Source: Opisthocomus hoazin (taxonomy: Eukaryota > Chordata > Aves > Opisthocomiformes > Opisthocomidae). From it: 64,000 nt of DNA. The notes beneath the pieces were generated by a model. That model saw only the letters and a list, made by a program, of their open reading frames with translations, did not search any database and was not told where the DNA came from. The position numbers were made by a program, and so were the translations under genes. The stretch lies in assembly GCF_030867145.1 (NCBI RefSeq), contig NC_134422.1, positions 8,001,531-8,065,530 on the forward strand. The letters are read 5' to 3'. Positions 56,401 through 64,000 of this stretch are shown piece after piece. Position 1 is the stretch's first letter; the number at the start of each line of letters is the position of its first letter.

Positions 56401-59400
56401 CTTTTTTTCCTTGTATGTTTATGTAATAGGCTGAACGCCATTATAATGACCCGAGCTAAGTGTTAAAACTGTTACTGATTAGATATCCACTGAGCTGACT
56501 GAGCCCGTCCAGACATAGTCTGCCAGCAGCGCTAAATGATTCTCACAGACTTGGGGATATGTTGAAGGTGGGTGCTTCAGGGGCATACCTGTGTGTTGGC
56601 CGCTGCTGCAGCTGACCCAGGGTCGTGCTGATGCAGCCTTTACGCAGACTGAATTCTGTCTGTACTGGCTCTACCCACGGACAAATGTGGAAGAACAATC
56701 CCCTCTAGCTGGTCTCTTGTCTATTTTATCAAGTGGGACCCCATGTTCTGTATTTCCTCCTGTAGTACTGTAGCTCAAGGTGTAAGGAAAAACAAGTTAA
56801 TAACTGAAATCTTCTACATGCCTACTTTTTACCTTGCTGTCAGGCTTCATTATGCTAACCTATTTTTAGAAAAGGATAGGAAAAAAAGTTCTGCAAGCTG
56901 CTGGAGCAAAAAGAGTTGAGAATCTGACCAACTCCTTCAAATTTTTTTTTCCCCCTTGTCTCAAAAATATCACTGTGGTTCTGTTGCTATTTCTTCCCCA
57001 CTTTTCTAGTCTCTCCCCTCTGGTAATCCATTTTCAAACAGGAAGCTGAAAGACAGATAAGAGAGAAAAAAAGAAATCTGAGGAGTGCTACAGTGGGTAT
57101 TGCATTAACCATTGATCACTGATAAATTTTATTATTAACTGTCATCATTACTTTAATAGTTTTTGTAAAAGATATTGAAAATTGATTTGACACAAAAGAA
57201 TTCTATGAATGTTTAAATAGAGCTATATTTTATGATTACGTTATCATGAAAGTATCAAAATTACTCTTTCAGTTTTGACATATGGCTTTATGTGGGTGCA
57301 GATACAGAAGTTCTGATTAAACACTACCTTGTCTGTTTGAAATATTTTGGGCAGAAATCAGTTTTGTTTTTTTTAAATAGGCTTAAAACATCAAATAATG
57401 ATATTGTAACTAAAAAGGGTCTTATCTACATCTTAATCCAGAAGAAGTGCCATGTAATTGTGTGATCTTTTGAGGATGTGTTTTTTCTCTGAGGGAATGA
57501 GATAGGTTTCTCGAAGACATAAAGTTGTGGGTTTTTTTTTTAAACAAAATTAATTTGAATAATTTTATACTTAGTGTTTGATAAAGTCTTAAATAGATAA
57601 TAATACGTATGGAAATTTACCTTTTCATATTACAAGAAATTGAAAGACATTACCATAAAAACTGTATTTTTGAACACTTTTTATGTCTAACTAATGAAAA
57701 TGCACTCTCCTACTCCAGGCAGGAGCGGTAAAGGACTATATCAAAATGATGCTTGAAAATGACAAATTGAAGTTTCTAGTTTTTGCTCATCACTTAAGTA
57801 TGCTTCAAGCCTGTACAGAGGCAGTTATTGAAAATAAGGTAAAGATTTAACAAATTTGCACACAAATTTAACTTCAGACTTTACAAATACATATGAGCTG
57901 TGTTTCAGTTCAGGAGAGCTACCTGTGTGTAAAGGAATGTATGGATTTTAAGTATATACAAATCAGTGCCACTGGGTTAAAAGGGATTGTGTGATTTTGA
58001 AGAACTGTTTTGTATTTAAGGATAATGTAAGCACTCATATCTGGTATGATACTTCAGTGTTGTAAGCAGTTGTTTCCCAAGTTTTTCTACCAATATGCTT
58101 CCATCTATTTTATTTTTTTTTTAAAGAAGACTGTCATCTCACCTGAACATTTAATTCAAATCAGTAAAAATGTTTGCAAACAAAGTTCATGTTGTTTTGG
58201 TTACGGACTCTCAACCATTGCTAGAGAATGGTGGCTAACTTCGCTATTTTATGTTATTATTTTGCAAATGCTTGGAATTTTAATAAATCACGTCAGGTAA
58301 ATTACAGGTTCTTCTGCGGAGTATTCCATTTTAAGGTCCCATGTTCTTTCTGTCTAAGAAGGAAGGGGACACCTTATTGCTCTCTACAACTACCTGAAAG
58401 GAGGTTGTAGTGAGGCGGGTGTTGGTCACTTCTCCTGAGTAACTAGCAGTAGCACAAGAGGCAATGGCCTCAAGTTGCGTTAGGGGAGGTTTAGATTAGA
58501 TACTAGGAAAAATTTCTTTACTGAAAGAGTGGTCAGGCATTGGAACAGGCTGCCCAGGGAAGTGGTGGAGTCCCCATCCCTGGAGGCGTTCAAAAAACGT
58601 GTAGATGTGGCACTTGGGGACATGGTTTAGTAGGCATGGTGGTATTGGGTGGATCGTGGGACTTGGTGATCTTAGAGGTCTGTTCCAACCTTAATGATTC
58701 TGTGATTCTTCTTTTGTAAACAAGGAATACTAAGTCTGCACTTCTCTAGATACAGGCTTAGTTGTAAATCAAAGGGCAAAAGAGTACTGATGTGTCCCTA
58801 TCCCCATGACAGGAATAGAACAGATGTTTTCATATTTTCTTTGGGGGACAGAGTGTGATTGGGTCCAAAAATGGATACTGATAATTTTGTCGTCTTTATG
58901 ATATGTTACAGGTTCGCTACATACGAATAGATGGAAGTGTTCCTTCCGCAGAAAGAATACATCTTGTTAATCAGTTTCAGAAGGATCCTGATACCCGGGT
59001 TGCTATTTTGAGCATTCAGGCAGCTGGTCAGGTAGGACAAAAAATAAAATAAGTGAAATAAGGAACTTGAACATAGATACTAAAGGCATTGGTGAATGAA
59101 GTGATTTACTGAAGGCAGTTCATGCAATACGTCTTTTGTAGACTCATATTCATTTTTTGCACTAATCATGTTAACTGTTTGAAGCCTCCGTTGAAATCAC
59201 TGGAGTAAAATCAAAATAAGCCTCAGCATCTCATTCTTGAATAATTACTAAAACCTCGATTTCTCTGAAAGTATGAGATTAATAAGAAATAAATGTTACT
59301 CTGTGATTCTGTGATTCCAGAATGAAAAGCAGTATGTAGCCTTTGCCCAATACTAAAGTATGGTCTCAGTCTTACTACTGTGAATCTGAGGCCCAAGGAA

Positions 59401-62400
59401 GAAACTGGTGTAATAGATCTATCTGCTATTGAGGTGGACTCTCTTATTTCCATATAAAAGTATTCTATACAACATTTAGCTTTGTTTTACTTTGGATATT
59501 CAGTTGTTTGTGGGGGATCTCTTTTTCTAAAATGCATCTGCTTGTTTTGTTTAGGGTTTAACTTTCACTGCTGCTACTCATGTTGTGTTTGCTGAATTAT
59601 ACTGGGATCCAGGCCATATTAAGCAAGCAGAAGACAGGGCACACCGAATTGGGCAGTGCAGTTCTGTGAATATTCACTTCCTTATTGCAAAAGGAACAAT
59701 GGATACTCTTATGTGGGCAATGCTGAACCGCAAGGTGCGTCTGGAATAGAACCGAATAATCAAGACCTCGTTGTGGTTAAGGTAGCATTTAAGTGCATGT
59801 GCCAAATAACATTCTTGCTTATCTGGAGTAGTATCCCACTACAAGACAGACTGATACACCTAGAGCTGCTAATCATCAAAATGTCCATGTCTGTTCCATG
59901 TTAGTCTTTCCTAGCTTTTTGCTCTACGTTTAACTCTTTGCCAAGATAAATGGTATGGCTCACATCTACAGAAGATTGTTGTTTTATCTTCCTTCTAGCT
60001 TTCTATTGCTCTGGTTGTTAAATTTACAATTTTAAGGTTTTCTGCACAATAATAACAGCTAGAGTTTGGTTTTGTTTTCTTGTGGGGTTTTTTTGCCTTT
60101 TTTTTATTAATTGTGTGAAGATTGTCCCTTAACTAAACTTCATTTCTGAGAGGCAGAAGAATTCTCAAATAATTCTTCTTCAGTAGACCCAAGATTAGAG
60201 TAATTTCTGTTGCCATTTTCCTCTAGTATTACTCAGTCCTCGTTAGGAGGAGTAATTCCATCCTGCTTTCTTTCCTTACCTGGCAGATCTCCAAGAGTTC
60301 ACAGGACGAAGAAAAATGATTTGGCTGTTTTGCTTTTGTGACCTTTTTGTAGCCTTTGATACCATTCATTACTGTCTTGTTTTGATAACTGAGGTGCATT
60401 AATATTCTGTCAGCTCTCGTTTTCTGACATTTCCAGAAGTGTCAACATAGAAAGAACTGCCTTTTAAACTCTAGTTGTCAGAATTGTTTGAGATTTGTGG
60501 TTACACAGGATTTCTTCTCATGCAAATGCCGACTTATGGATGTTGTTCTTGCATTTGGCCACCCCTGTGTTGTAGTGGTTGAATTGTTTGTATCCATACA
60601 GTTACTATATTGAGAAACTGAGGACAGGTTTTTTTTTTGCTAATATATTCCTCTTCTGCTGAAAACTAATCACAGTTTAAAGAATCTGTGTACTACAAAC
60701 TGTGTTTGACATTCAGTTGAGGAATGAAATTCTGTATTCTAATTCCTGTAGGCACCTCTGAAAAAAATCTCAGTCAGTCCAGTACATTAAGAGTCTCCTT
60801 AAACGTGGTGCAAGTGGGTCTCAGTAATTCACCAACAATTTAGCTCACAAGTTCTGTCACTAAGCTGCTTCTTTCAATTAACTCTGCCTTTATTTGTCTC
60901 CACATGTCAAGCAAAATGTGTGAAGACTGTAGGAGATGTACAAAATGTATATATTCTCTTTTAACTTCAATAGACTGAGATTTTATGTACACCTTTTCAC
61001 AAGTCGTAGTGTGTTAAATATACTACTTATTGTTATTCTTGCAGAAACGGCTGCTGGAAGAGGAATAGTTTTAATCACTTAAGTAATTTTGAATTACTAC
61101 AGAGTTTCTTACTTTGACTTTGGAATTAAGTTTGCAAGGGAAGCAAATTGAGTGAATATAGGTAAATAAATTTGTTCTAACATGTGAATTCCTTGGAAAC
61201 TTTATGCAAGCCGTCTTTCTGCAGGCCAAAGTTACAGGCAGCACCTTGAATGGCAAGAAAGAGAAAATGCAGGCTGAAGAAGGTGATAAGGAGAAATGGG
61301 ATTTTTTGAGTTTTGCTGAGACCTGGACACCAAATGAAAGTCTAGAAGATCCCAAAAATGAACTTTTATTTACACATGTAAGACTCAAAACTTACGTTTT
61401 TCTGTTTTCTTTTGTTTGAAAAAAACAAAACGTTGTTCACTTAAGCTTTCTGAGCACTGCAACTTTACTAATGTAGAAACACTAAACAAGTAGAAGAAAA
61501 TAATGTAAAATCCATTTTAAAAGTTCAGTGAAGTTGGTATATATCTCTGCTGGGTATAAATGTCATCTGCAGGCTTTCGGTGGGTCCTTATGTCATGGTT
61601 AGGTGACTGACCCACCCTCAGAGTCAGGTAAGACAAAGCAATTTCTGTTTAAATTACCGGTTTATTAACTGTACTGAATTTTGGTTATTATTTTAAAAAC
61701 AGCCTTTAAAAGCCTTTCCTTGTAACAGGCATCATCAAAAAAGGCACGTAGCATACCTGGCCTGTGTGTTTGTTTTCTGATAGTACTATTCCAGAATTTT
61801 CATGAGAATATTGAAAATACTTTTTACAAAGCAGAAGAGGAATGTTGTTGTTCTTCGGCTGGCTATGTGTTCCTAAAGGAAGATGTCTTTTGTTTCTATC
61901 TCCAAAGTAAAAATAGCTTCCTGTATTAGAGAGAATAGTATTAATGGAGAAAAAGAATAATTTTAACAGCTTCTGATATAGTAATTGTAAGCGGGGTTTA
62001 CATGTTTCTTTCCTCTTTCCTAGTTTGAAAAGGAAAGACAGCATGATATACGTTCTTTCTTTTCTCCAAAACCCTCCACTGAGAAGAAACGCAAAATATT
62101 TTCTGGTAATGAATCATCACATAATGATTCGGAATCATCTGAAGTCACAAAAGAAGAGGGTGCAGAGAAGAGCAATGGAAACCTGGGTTCCCCAGGAATA
62201 TGTGATGTGGATACAATTGGTCATGAAAGTACCTGTGAACCTGAAGCTAAAAGAGCAAGAAGCATAAGTGGATCTACTCCAGTCAACTCCAGTAAGCAAA
62301 AGAAAAAATCTTTGACTGGAATAAAGCCCTCTTTGTTTTCAGAAAAAAACAATGAAGTCCGTCCTTGTGACTTAAATACTTCAAGCAAAAGTGCAGCTTT

Positions 62401-63684
62401 AAATAAAGTTTGGCACTGTAGTGTTTGCACTTACAGTAATAATGAATTGCTCCCTTACTGTGAAATGTGCAATTGCCCTCAAAGCAGTAATGGTAAGTAA
62501 TGTGTGCTCCAAAGAAAAAGATGCATTTTTTGTTTCAGTTATGATTAGCTTCAGAAAATACAGGTTTTTTTAATACATGAATATACACAAATCCAGGTAA
62601 AATATGAAGAATGGTGTCGTTACATACACAGATACCCATTAAGTGATCCTTCTTAATTTTGCTTTCCCCGAGGATCTTTTACATGATTCTAATTTGAAAC
62701 AAATGGAAAATGTAGATAATTGTTAACAGGAAATAAATTCTGCGAGGAAGAATATATGCTCAGTTTTCTTTGCAGCAAATGTAGTTCTCCTTTTCCTTGA
62801 GGTTTACGGTTATTCTGAATCCAATTAAATGCCATACTTTTTCTTTACTTCTCAAAACTAGACTGTGTGGTAGAGATGTTTTAGAAGCTTGGGTGTTGTG
62901 TATTTGTCATGAGAGACATGTACTGGAAAATATGGCATTTCTTGCTCCAACAGGTCAGAGTAGATGTCTTCTATTAAATTTCTTTGATCTATCTGGAAAC
63001 TTAATAAAATATTTTTATAAATCTATCCCCATATTTGCCATTTCAATTGCAAAGGAGGGGATAAGGTTCTTTTCCATTCTGGGTTTTTTTGATGTTATTT
63101 AACTCTCTGTGCTTGTCCACATAAGGACAACTTCTGAATTTCGCAGTTAGAGATCAATGCCTGGAAAACTGCTTTGTGTGTTCAGGGTATACAACAATGT
63201 TATGTAATATAGAATTGCAAACTGCATTACTTATTGCATATATTTTGATATTAAGCTGGGTGCATGAAATTGCATAAATGGAAAACTTTGTTCCAGCTGT
63301 TTATTCTCCTAATATTAAGTTAGCTCTAGTTTCATAAGTGGTTGCACCATAGTAGTATTAGAGAATAAAATGCAGTTTCTTTGGATTTCAATTATAGTCC
63401 TGTCTCCAGATGTGTATTGATTAGGTACCTGTTTGTACTGGTAATATAAATAATAGATTTTCTTGTTTCTTCATCTGTAGTTGAGAGAAATGGTGAATCT
63501 CCCTGGAGCCAAACTGAGGAAGGTGTGTCAAAGGACTCCAGAAGAAATGAGGAGACAGCAGAGCGCAGTGCTGAAGACAGAAGAGAAGTTTTGGGGGAAA
63601 TGGTGACCCAGCAATCTGTTGAAATCAGCAAACTGGAAACTGCTGAAGCTGAAAATGAAGACAGTGAAAAAAGGTGTGGAGAAG
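26310..63684 (+). CDS. ZRANB3: ZRANB3, annealing helicase/endonuclease; 13 coding exons, 3' end beyond window
   Basis: Joined coding segments: 26310-26461, 44477-44495, 47225-47403, 50632-50863, 53005-53090, 55604-55775, 56156-56284, 57719-57838, 58912-59031, 59555-59734, 61225-61377, 62024-62492, 63481-63684. All introns are GT-AG, the frame stays open across every junction, and about 738 residues result. Seen: Walker A MGLGKT (58-63, K62), DESH (154-157), [34 protein letters not shown] box QHDIRSFF (520-527), and an NZF finger with C646, C649, C660, C663. Family knowledge: nuclear ATP-dependent DNA annealing helicase and structure-specific endonuclease, recruited to stalled forks by PCNA and K63-linked polyubiquitin, acting in fork regression and restart. 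The mammalian protein is about 1,080 residues, so roughly the last third (second PCNA motif, HNH nuclease) is outside. The start at 26310 has a good context (A at -3, G at +4), and no ATG occurs in the inferred exon 1. No disabling change is seen. Identity is near certain. Confidence 0.97.
26462..30817 (+). other. ZRANB3 intron 2, part a
   Basis: First part of an 18.0-kb intron. Mostly featureless AT-rich DNA. One notable stretch at 28,664-29,182 keeps a single frame open apart from two adjacent stops behind a strong splice acceptor (reported separately as a finding). No known transposon recognised. Confidence 0.6.
30818..31891 (+). mobile_element. CR1 LINE, 5'-truncated, about 1.07 kb
   Basis: It begins near 'ggtatacacttcactcgg' and ends with the CR1 3' tail 'ggtcttttacaaccttaatg' + attctatgatt. 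It covers the C-terminal half of the CR1 reverse transcriptase and the 3'UTR. Reading frames at 30865-31086 ([22 protein letters not shown]) and 31105-31407 ([31 protein letters not shown]) show RT motifs. It is inactive: a TGA splits the frame at 31084, and the [F/Y]ADD active-site motif reads SADD. Confidence 0.95.
31892..39901 (+). other. ZRANB3 intron 2, part b
   Basis: No exon recognised. T-run at 31918-31935; 14-base C-run at 38774-38787. About 34,850-36,190 is unusually purine-rich on the plus strand, with sparse stops in places (ORFs at 35619-35921 and 35938-36186 lack any motif). This may be an old unrecognised repeat. Confidence 0.55.
39902..39951 (+). mobile_element. CR1 3'-end fragment, about 50 bp
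   Basis: 'tggctggacttgatgatcgt' followed by 'aggggtcttatccaacctatgattctat' matches only the last ~50 bp of CR1, including the tail octamer region. A severely 5'-truncated insertion, which is typical for CR1. Confidence 0.7.
39952..41924 (+). other. ZRANB3 intron 2, part c
   Basis: AT-rich, no repeat or exon recognised. A 105-codon frame at 40143-40460 is basic and Leu-rich with no motif, consistent with chance. Confidence 0.55.
41925..42588 (+). mobile_element. CR1 LINE, 5'-truncated, about 660 bp
   Basis: Plus-oriented CR1 3' end. It shows the RT-end equivalent 'agaaagccaaccgtgccctgg', 'gaccccacctggagtcctgt', 'ggagcacctctgctgtgagg', 'ctggggctgttcagcctgga' and the 3' end 'ggtcccttccaaccctaagt' + gctctatgattctatgaag. 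It is a different subfamily from the copies at 30,818 and 58,356 ('aaggtcccttcc' versus 'gaggtctttt' near the end). A long minus-strand ORF across it is a shadow. Confidence 0.95.
42589..44476 (+). other. ZRANB3 intron 2, part d
   Basis: No exon or transposon recognised. It contains a three-unit tandem repeat at 43531-43604. It ends in a long pyrimidine tract leading into the 19-nt exon 3. Confidence 0.6.
43531..43604 (+). repeat. Three-unit imperfect tandem repeat, ~25 bp unit
   Basis: Units at 43531-43554, 43555-43579 and 43580-43604, each of the form aagtttgtaaaatagctgag with a variable 4-6 bp end. A local minisatellite within intron 2. Confidence 0.8.
44477..44495 (+). CDS. ZRANB3: ZRANB3 exon 3, 19-nt microexon
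   Basis: It lies between a long pyrimidine tract ending atttag and a consensus donor gagGTAAGT. It completes the split Arg codon and encodes CMIADE (52-57), the residues just before MGLGKT in SNF2 proteins. It follows an 18.0-kb intron. It is too short for most ORF callers. Without it exon 2 would join exon 4 out of frame and hit a TAG after two new codons. Confidence 0.93.
44496..47224 (+). other. ZRANB3 intron 3
   Basis: 2.7-kb intron between the microexon and the Walker A exon. AT-rich, no repeat or alternative exon recognised. Confidence 0.7.
47225..47403 (+). CDS. ZRANB3: ZRANB3 exon 4 (Walker A)
   Basis: Acceptor cttttctcag; donor ggGTGAGT. It encodes residues 58-117 (last codon split): [12 protein letters not shown] with catalytic K62, then [13 protein letters not shown] (motif Ia region) and WIPELSP. 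It binds ATP in the first RecA lobe. A minus-oriented CR1 begins only about 45 bp downstream of the donor. Confidence 0.97.
47448..48265 (-). mobile_element. CR1 LINE in reverse orientation, about 820 bp
   Basis: Minus-strand CR1, lacking the last tens of bases of the 3' tail. Reverse-strand reading at 48154-47918 gives CR1 RT-end motifs ([31 protein letters not shown]). Plus-strand landmarks: 'tgctcaagcagggccaccta', 'ggatggagaccccacaacct', 'aactggacacagcactctag', 'gttcaactcggtgtccacta'. It is the only reverse-oriented copy in this gene; it lies just inside intron 4. Confidence 0.92.
48266..50631 (+). other. ZRANB3 intron 4, remainder
   Basis: After the CR1, AT-rich sequence with no recognised element up to the exon 5 acceptor. 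The intron totals 3.2 kb. Confidence 0.7.
50632..50863 (+). CDS. ZRANB3: ZRANB3 exon 5 (DESH box, motif III)
   Basis: Acceptor ttctcttttag; donor gagGTATTT. It encodes residues 117-194. It carries the Walker B / motif [19 protein letters not shown] (D154, E155, H157) and motif [21 protein letters not shown] in place of DEAH is the known form in ZRANB3 and its relative SMARCAL1. Confidence 0.97.
50864..53004 (+). other. ZRANB3 intron 5
   Basis: 2.1 kb, no repeat family recognised. Small frames at 52555-52938 are without motifs. Confidence 0.7.
53005..53090 (+). CDS. ZRANB3: ZRANB3 exon 6
   Basis: Acceptor is a T-rich tract ending atacag; donor gtcagGTATTA. It encodes [14 protein letters not shown] followed by [13 protein letters not shown] (residues 195-223, last Arg codon split AG|G), linking motif III to the inter-lobe region. 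The donor is weaker than its neighbours (GTATTA), and the first intron bases would also read as Tyr-Tyr-Gly. Confidence 0.95.
53091..55603 (+). other. ZRANB3 intron 6
   Basis: 2.5 kb, no repeat family recognised; A-run at 54788-54803. Confidence 0.7.
55604..55775 (+). CDS. ZRANB3: ZRANB3 exon 7
   Basis: Acceptor ttttattttcag; donor ctaagGTATAT. It encodes residues 223-280, including [42 protein letters not shown] and [11 protein letters not shown]. This is the SNF2-typical MIRR(L/T)K region closing the first lobe (motif IV area). Confidence 0.97.
55776..56155 (+). other. ZRANB3 intron 7
   Basis: 380 bp, the shortest intron in the window. Nothing recognised. Confidence 0.85.
56156..56284 (+). 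CDS. ZRANB3: ZRANB3 exon 8
   Basis: Acceptor ccgccaattag (weak pyrimidine tract); donor gccaagGTAAGC. It encodes 43 residues (281-323), starting [18 protein letters not shown] and ending [15 protein letters not shown]. It sits between the two RecA lobes. By memory of the mammalian protein this exon product looks about four residues longer. Confidence 0.95.
56285..57718 (+). other. ZRANB3 intron 8
   Basis: 1.4 kb. Slightly GC-richer around 56,430-56,780, where a 60-codon frame shows no motif; otherwise AT-rich. Confidence 0.75.
57719..57838 (+). CDS. ZRANB3: ZRANB3 exon 9 (start of helicase C lobe)
   Basis: Acceptor tcctactccag; donor aataagGTAAAG. It encodes residues 324-363: [31 protein letters not shown]. 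The FLVFAHH segment is the conserved first strand of the second RecA lobe. Confidence 0.97.
57839..58911 (+). other. ZRANB3 intron 9
   Basis: 1.07 kb, a third of which is the CR1 copy at 58,356-58,710. Nothing else recognised. Confidence 0.8.
58356..58710 (+). mobile_element. CR1 LINE 3' end, about 355 bp
   Basis: Starts in the 'ggggacaccttattgctctc' segment and runs to 'gttccaaccttaatgattct' + gtgattctt. Shared blocks with the copy at 31,555-31,891 ('aactacctgaaaggaggttg', 'ggcattggaacaggctgccc', 'caaaaaacgtgtagat', 'gacatggttta') place both in one subfamily, in the same orientation. Confidence 0.95.
58912..59031 (+). CDS. ZRANB3: ZRANB3 exon 10
   Basis: Acceptor gatatgttacag; donor tcagGTAGGA. 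It encodes residues 364-403: [37 protein letters not shown]. It holds the RIDG element and the start of motif V. A CR1 copy ends about 200 bp upstream of this exon. Confidence 0.97.
59032..59554 (+). other. ZRANB3 intron 10
   Basis: 523 bp, nothing recognised apart from a 'tctgtgattctgtgattcc' repeat at 59,301 that loosely resembles a CR1 tail but has no CR1 body next to it. Confidence 0.8.
59555..59734 (+). CDS. ZRANB3: ZRANB3 exon 11 (motifs V and VI)
   Basis: Acceptor tgttttgtttag; donor caagGTGCGT. It encodes residues 404-463: [17 protein letters not shown], then [15 protein letters not shown] with the arginine finger of motif VI, and [11 protein letters not shown] near its end. It ends ...MLNRK. 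Reading on into the intron meets a TAG after four codons. Confidence 0.97.
59735..61224 (+). other. ZRANB3 intron 11
   Basis: 1.49 kb. It contains the candidate alternative terminal exon at 61045; the rest shows no recognised element. Confidence 0.75.
61045..61190 (+). other. Candidate alternative terminal or poison exon in ZRANB3 intron 11
   Basis: A good acceptor (ttgttattcttgcag) ends at 61044. In the phase left by exon 11 the next codons read KRLLEEE then TAG (61066-61068). An AATAAA lies at 61165-61170, and a possible donor (atagGTAAAT) at 61162. Use as a terminal exon would give a protein of about 470 residues with the ATPase core but no PIP box, NZF or nuclease. Use as a cassette (117 nt) would introduce a stop. 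No transcript evidence is available; this is inference. Confidence 0.3.
61225..61377 (+). CDS. ZRANB3: ZRANB3 exon 12
   Basis: Acceptor tctttctgcag; donor acatGTAAGA. It encodes 51 residues (464-514): [39 protein letters not shown] and ELLFTH. This is the acidic/basic segment that follows the ATPase core and leads to the PIP box. Confidence 0.96.
61378..62023 (+). other. ZRANB3 intron 12
   Basis: 646 bp, nothing recognised. A 112-codon minus-strand frame at 61706-62044 runs across the intron and into exon 13 and has no motif. Confidence 0.8.
62024..62492 (+). CDS. ZRANB3: ZRANB3 exon 13 (PIP box and NZF zinc finger)
   Basis: Acceptor ctctttcctag; donor taatgGTAAGT. It encodes residues 515-670 plus one base. 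It opens with [13 protein letters not shown]: a PCNA-interacting PIP box (Q520, I523, F526, F527). A long Ser/Lys/Glu-rich disordered linker follows. Near its end lies an NZF finger: W644, C646-x2-C649, T650-Y651, then C660-x2-C663 with ten residues between the pairs. The Thr-Tyr after the second Cys is the ubiquitin-contact position in the family. Confidence 0.96.
62493..63480 (+). other. ZRANB3 intron 13
   Basis: 988 bp, nothing recognised. Confidence 0.8.
63481..63684 (+). CDS. ZRANB3: ZRANB3 exon 14 (linker; last exon in window)
   Basis: Acceptor cttcatctgtag; donor gaagGTAACG. It encodes residues 671-738 and ends in phase 1, so at least one more exon is required. The product is highly charged and Glu/Ser-rich with no domain, matching the poorly conserved linker between NZF and the C-terminal region. 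The exon itself is supported by phase and splice sites rather than by sequence similarity. Confidence 0.88.
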
Positions 63685-64000
63685 GTAACGTGGGACTCCT
63701 ATGAAAGAAAGATTATATCCCATTGTGAAACTGTATGAAATGCCTCTGGTGTGAAAAATAACTTTTAAATAAAAACCTGCACGTTGGAAAGATAGACGGA
63801 AGTACATGCACTAGCACAAGACTTTCTCATTTTAGCCCGACATGCTTGTTGAATTTTGATGGTGGAGAAACCCACCCTTTCCATACAACTCCTGAAGCAA
63901 TACAGAGGTTTTGGCTGACTTAAGGACTATGTCAGACTAGGAGCTGCGAACCTGTATAGTTTTATTGAAACTTATGATGGCGTTTACTTGTGTTCAGAAC
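63685..64000 (+). other. Start of ZRANB3 intron 14 (runs off window)
   Basis: Follows the donor gaagGTAACG. No further exon in the remaining 316 bp. An 'aataaa' at 63767-63772 comes after an in-frame stop at 63702-63704 if exon 14 is read through (frame: EGNVGLL then TGA), so readthrough would truncate the protein. Confidence 0.7.

Noticed and set aside
59301..59320. tgtgattctgtgattcc resembling the CR1 tail microsatellite
   Set aside because: There is no CR1 body upstream; too short to call.
1..64000. CRISPR arrays, prokaryotic operons, tRNA or rRNA genes, intact endogenous virus
   Set aside because: None seen. The window is vertebrate nuclear DNA with one spliced gene, a promoter and CR1 repeats.

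Overview
This is vertebrate nuclear DNA, most likely from a bird. Coding sequence is split into small exons with GT-AG introns, one strong CpG island is present, and the recognisable interspersed repeats are CR1 LINEs with typical avian 3' ends (a '...tgatgatcttagaggtc...aaccttaatgattctatgatt' type tail). No bacterial, plasmid or CRISPR-like content is visible, and no tRNA or rRNA gene was recognised.

Layout. Positions 1 to about 18,880 are AT-rich with no exon I can support. By established vertebrate gene order (ZRANB3 head-to-head with R3HDM1), this should be the first intron of R3HDM1 on the minus strand. About 18,890-20,520 is a GC-rich CpG island acting as a probable bidirectional promoter. 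It has a minus-strand splice donor at 19,421 (putative R3HDM1 non-coding exon 1) and a plus-strand donor at 20,194 (putative ZRANB3 non-coding exon 1). From 26,303 to the right edge runs ZRANB3, the annealing helicase / structure-specific endonuclease of replication-fork repair, on the plus strand.

Thirteen ZRANB3 coding exons can be joined with intact phase. They give about 738 residues from the start codon to the end of the last exon in view (63,684). They cover the whole SNF2-type ATPase core (Walker A MGLGKT, DESH box, LTGTP, the HRIGQ motif VI), the PIP box (QHDIRSFF) and the NZF ubiquitin-binding zinc finger. The C-terminal part, including the HNH nuclease domain known in this family, lies beyond the window.

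Repeats: four clear CR1 insertions and one short CR1 tail lie in ZRANB3 introns. The left half holds only one possible old, degraded CR1/L3-like copy. The longest CR1 (30,818-31,891) retains broken reverse-transcriptase reading frames.

Points worth a second look: a 19-nt coding microexon directly upstream of the Walker A exon, whose skipping gives an immediate stop; a candidate alternative terminal exon in intron 11 with in-frame stop and AATAAA, which would give a helicase-only isoform; the compact divergent promoter; and an unexplained coding-like stretch behind a strong splice acceptor in intron 2. I found no new multi-gene system.
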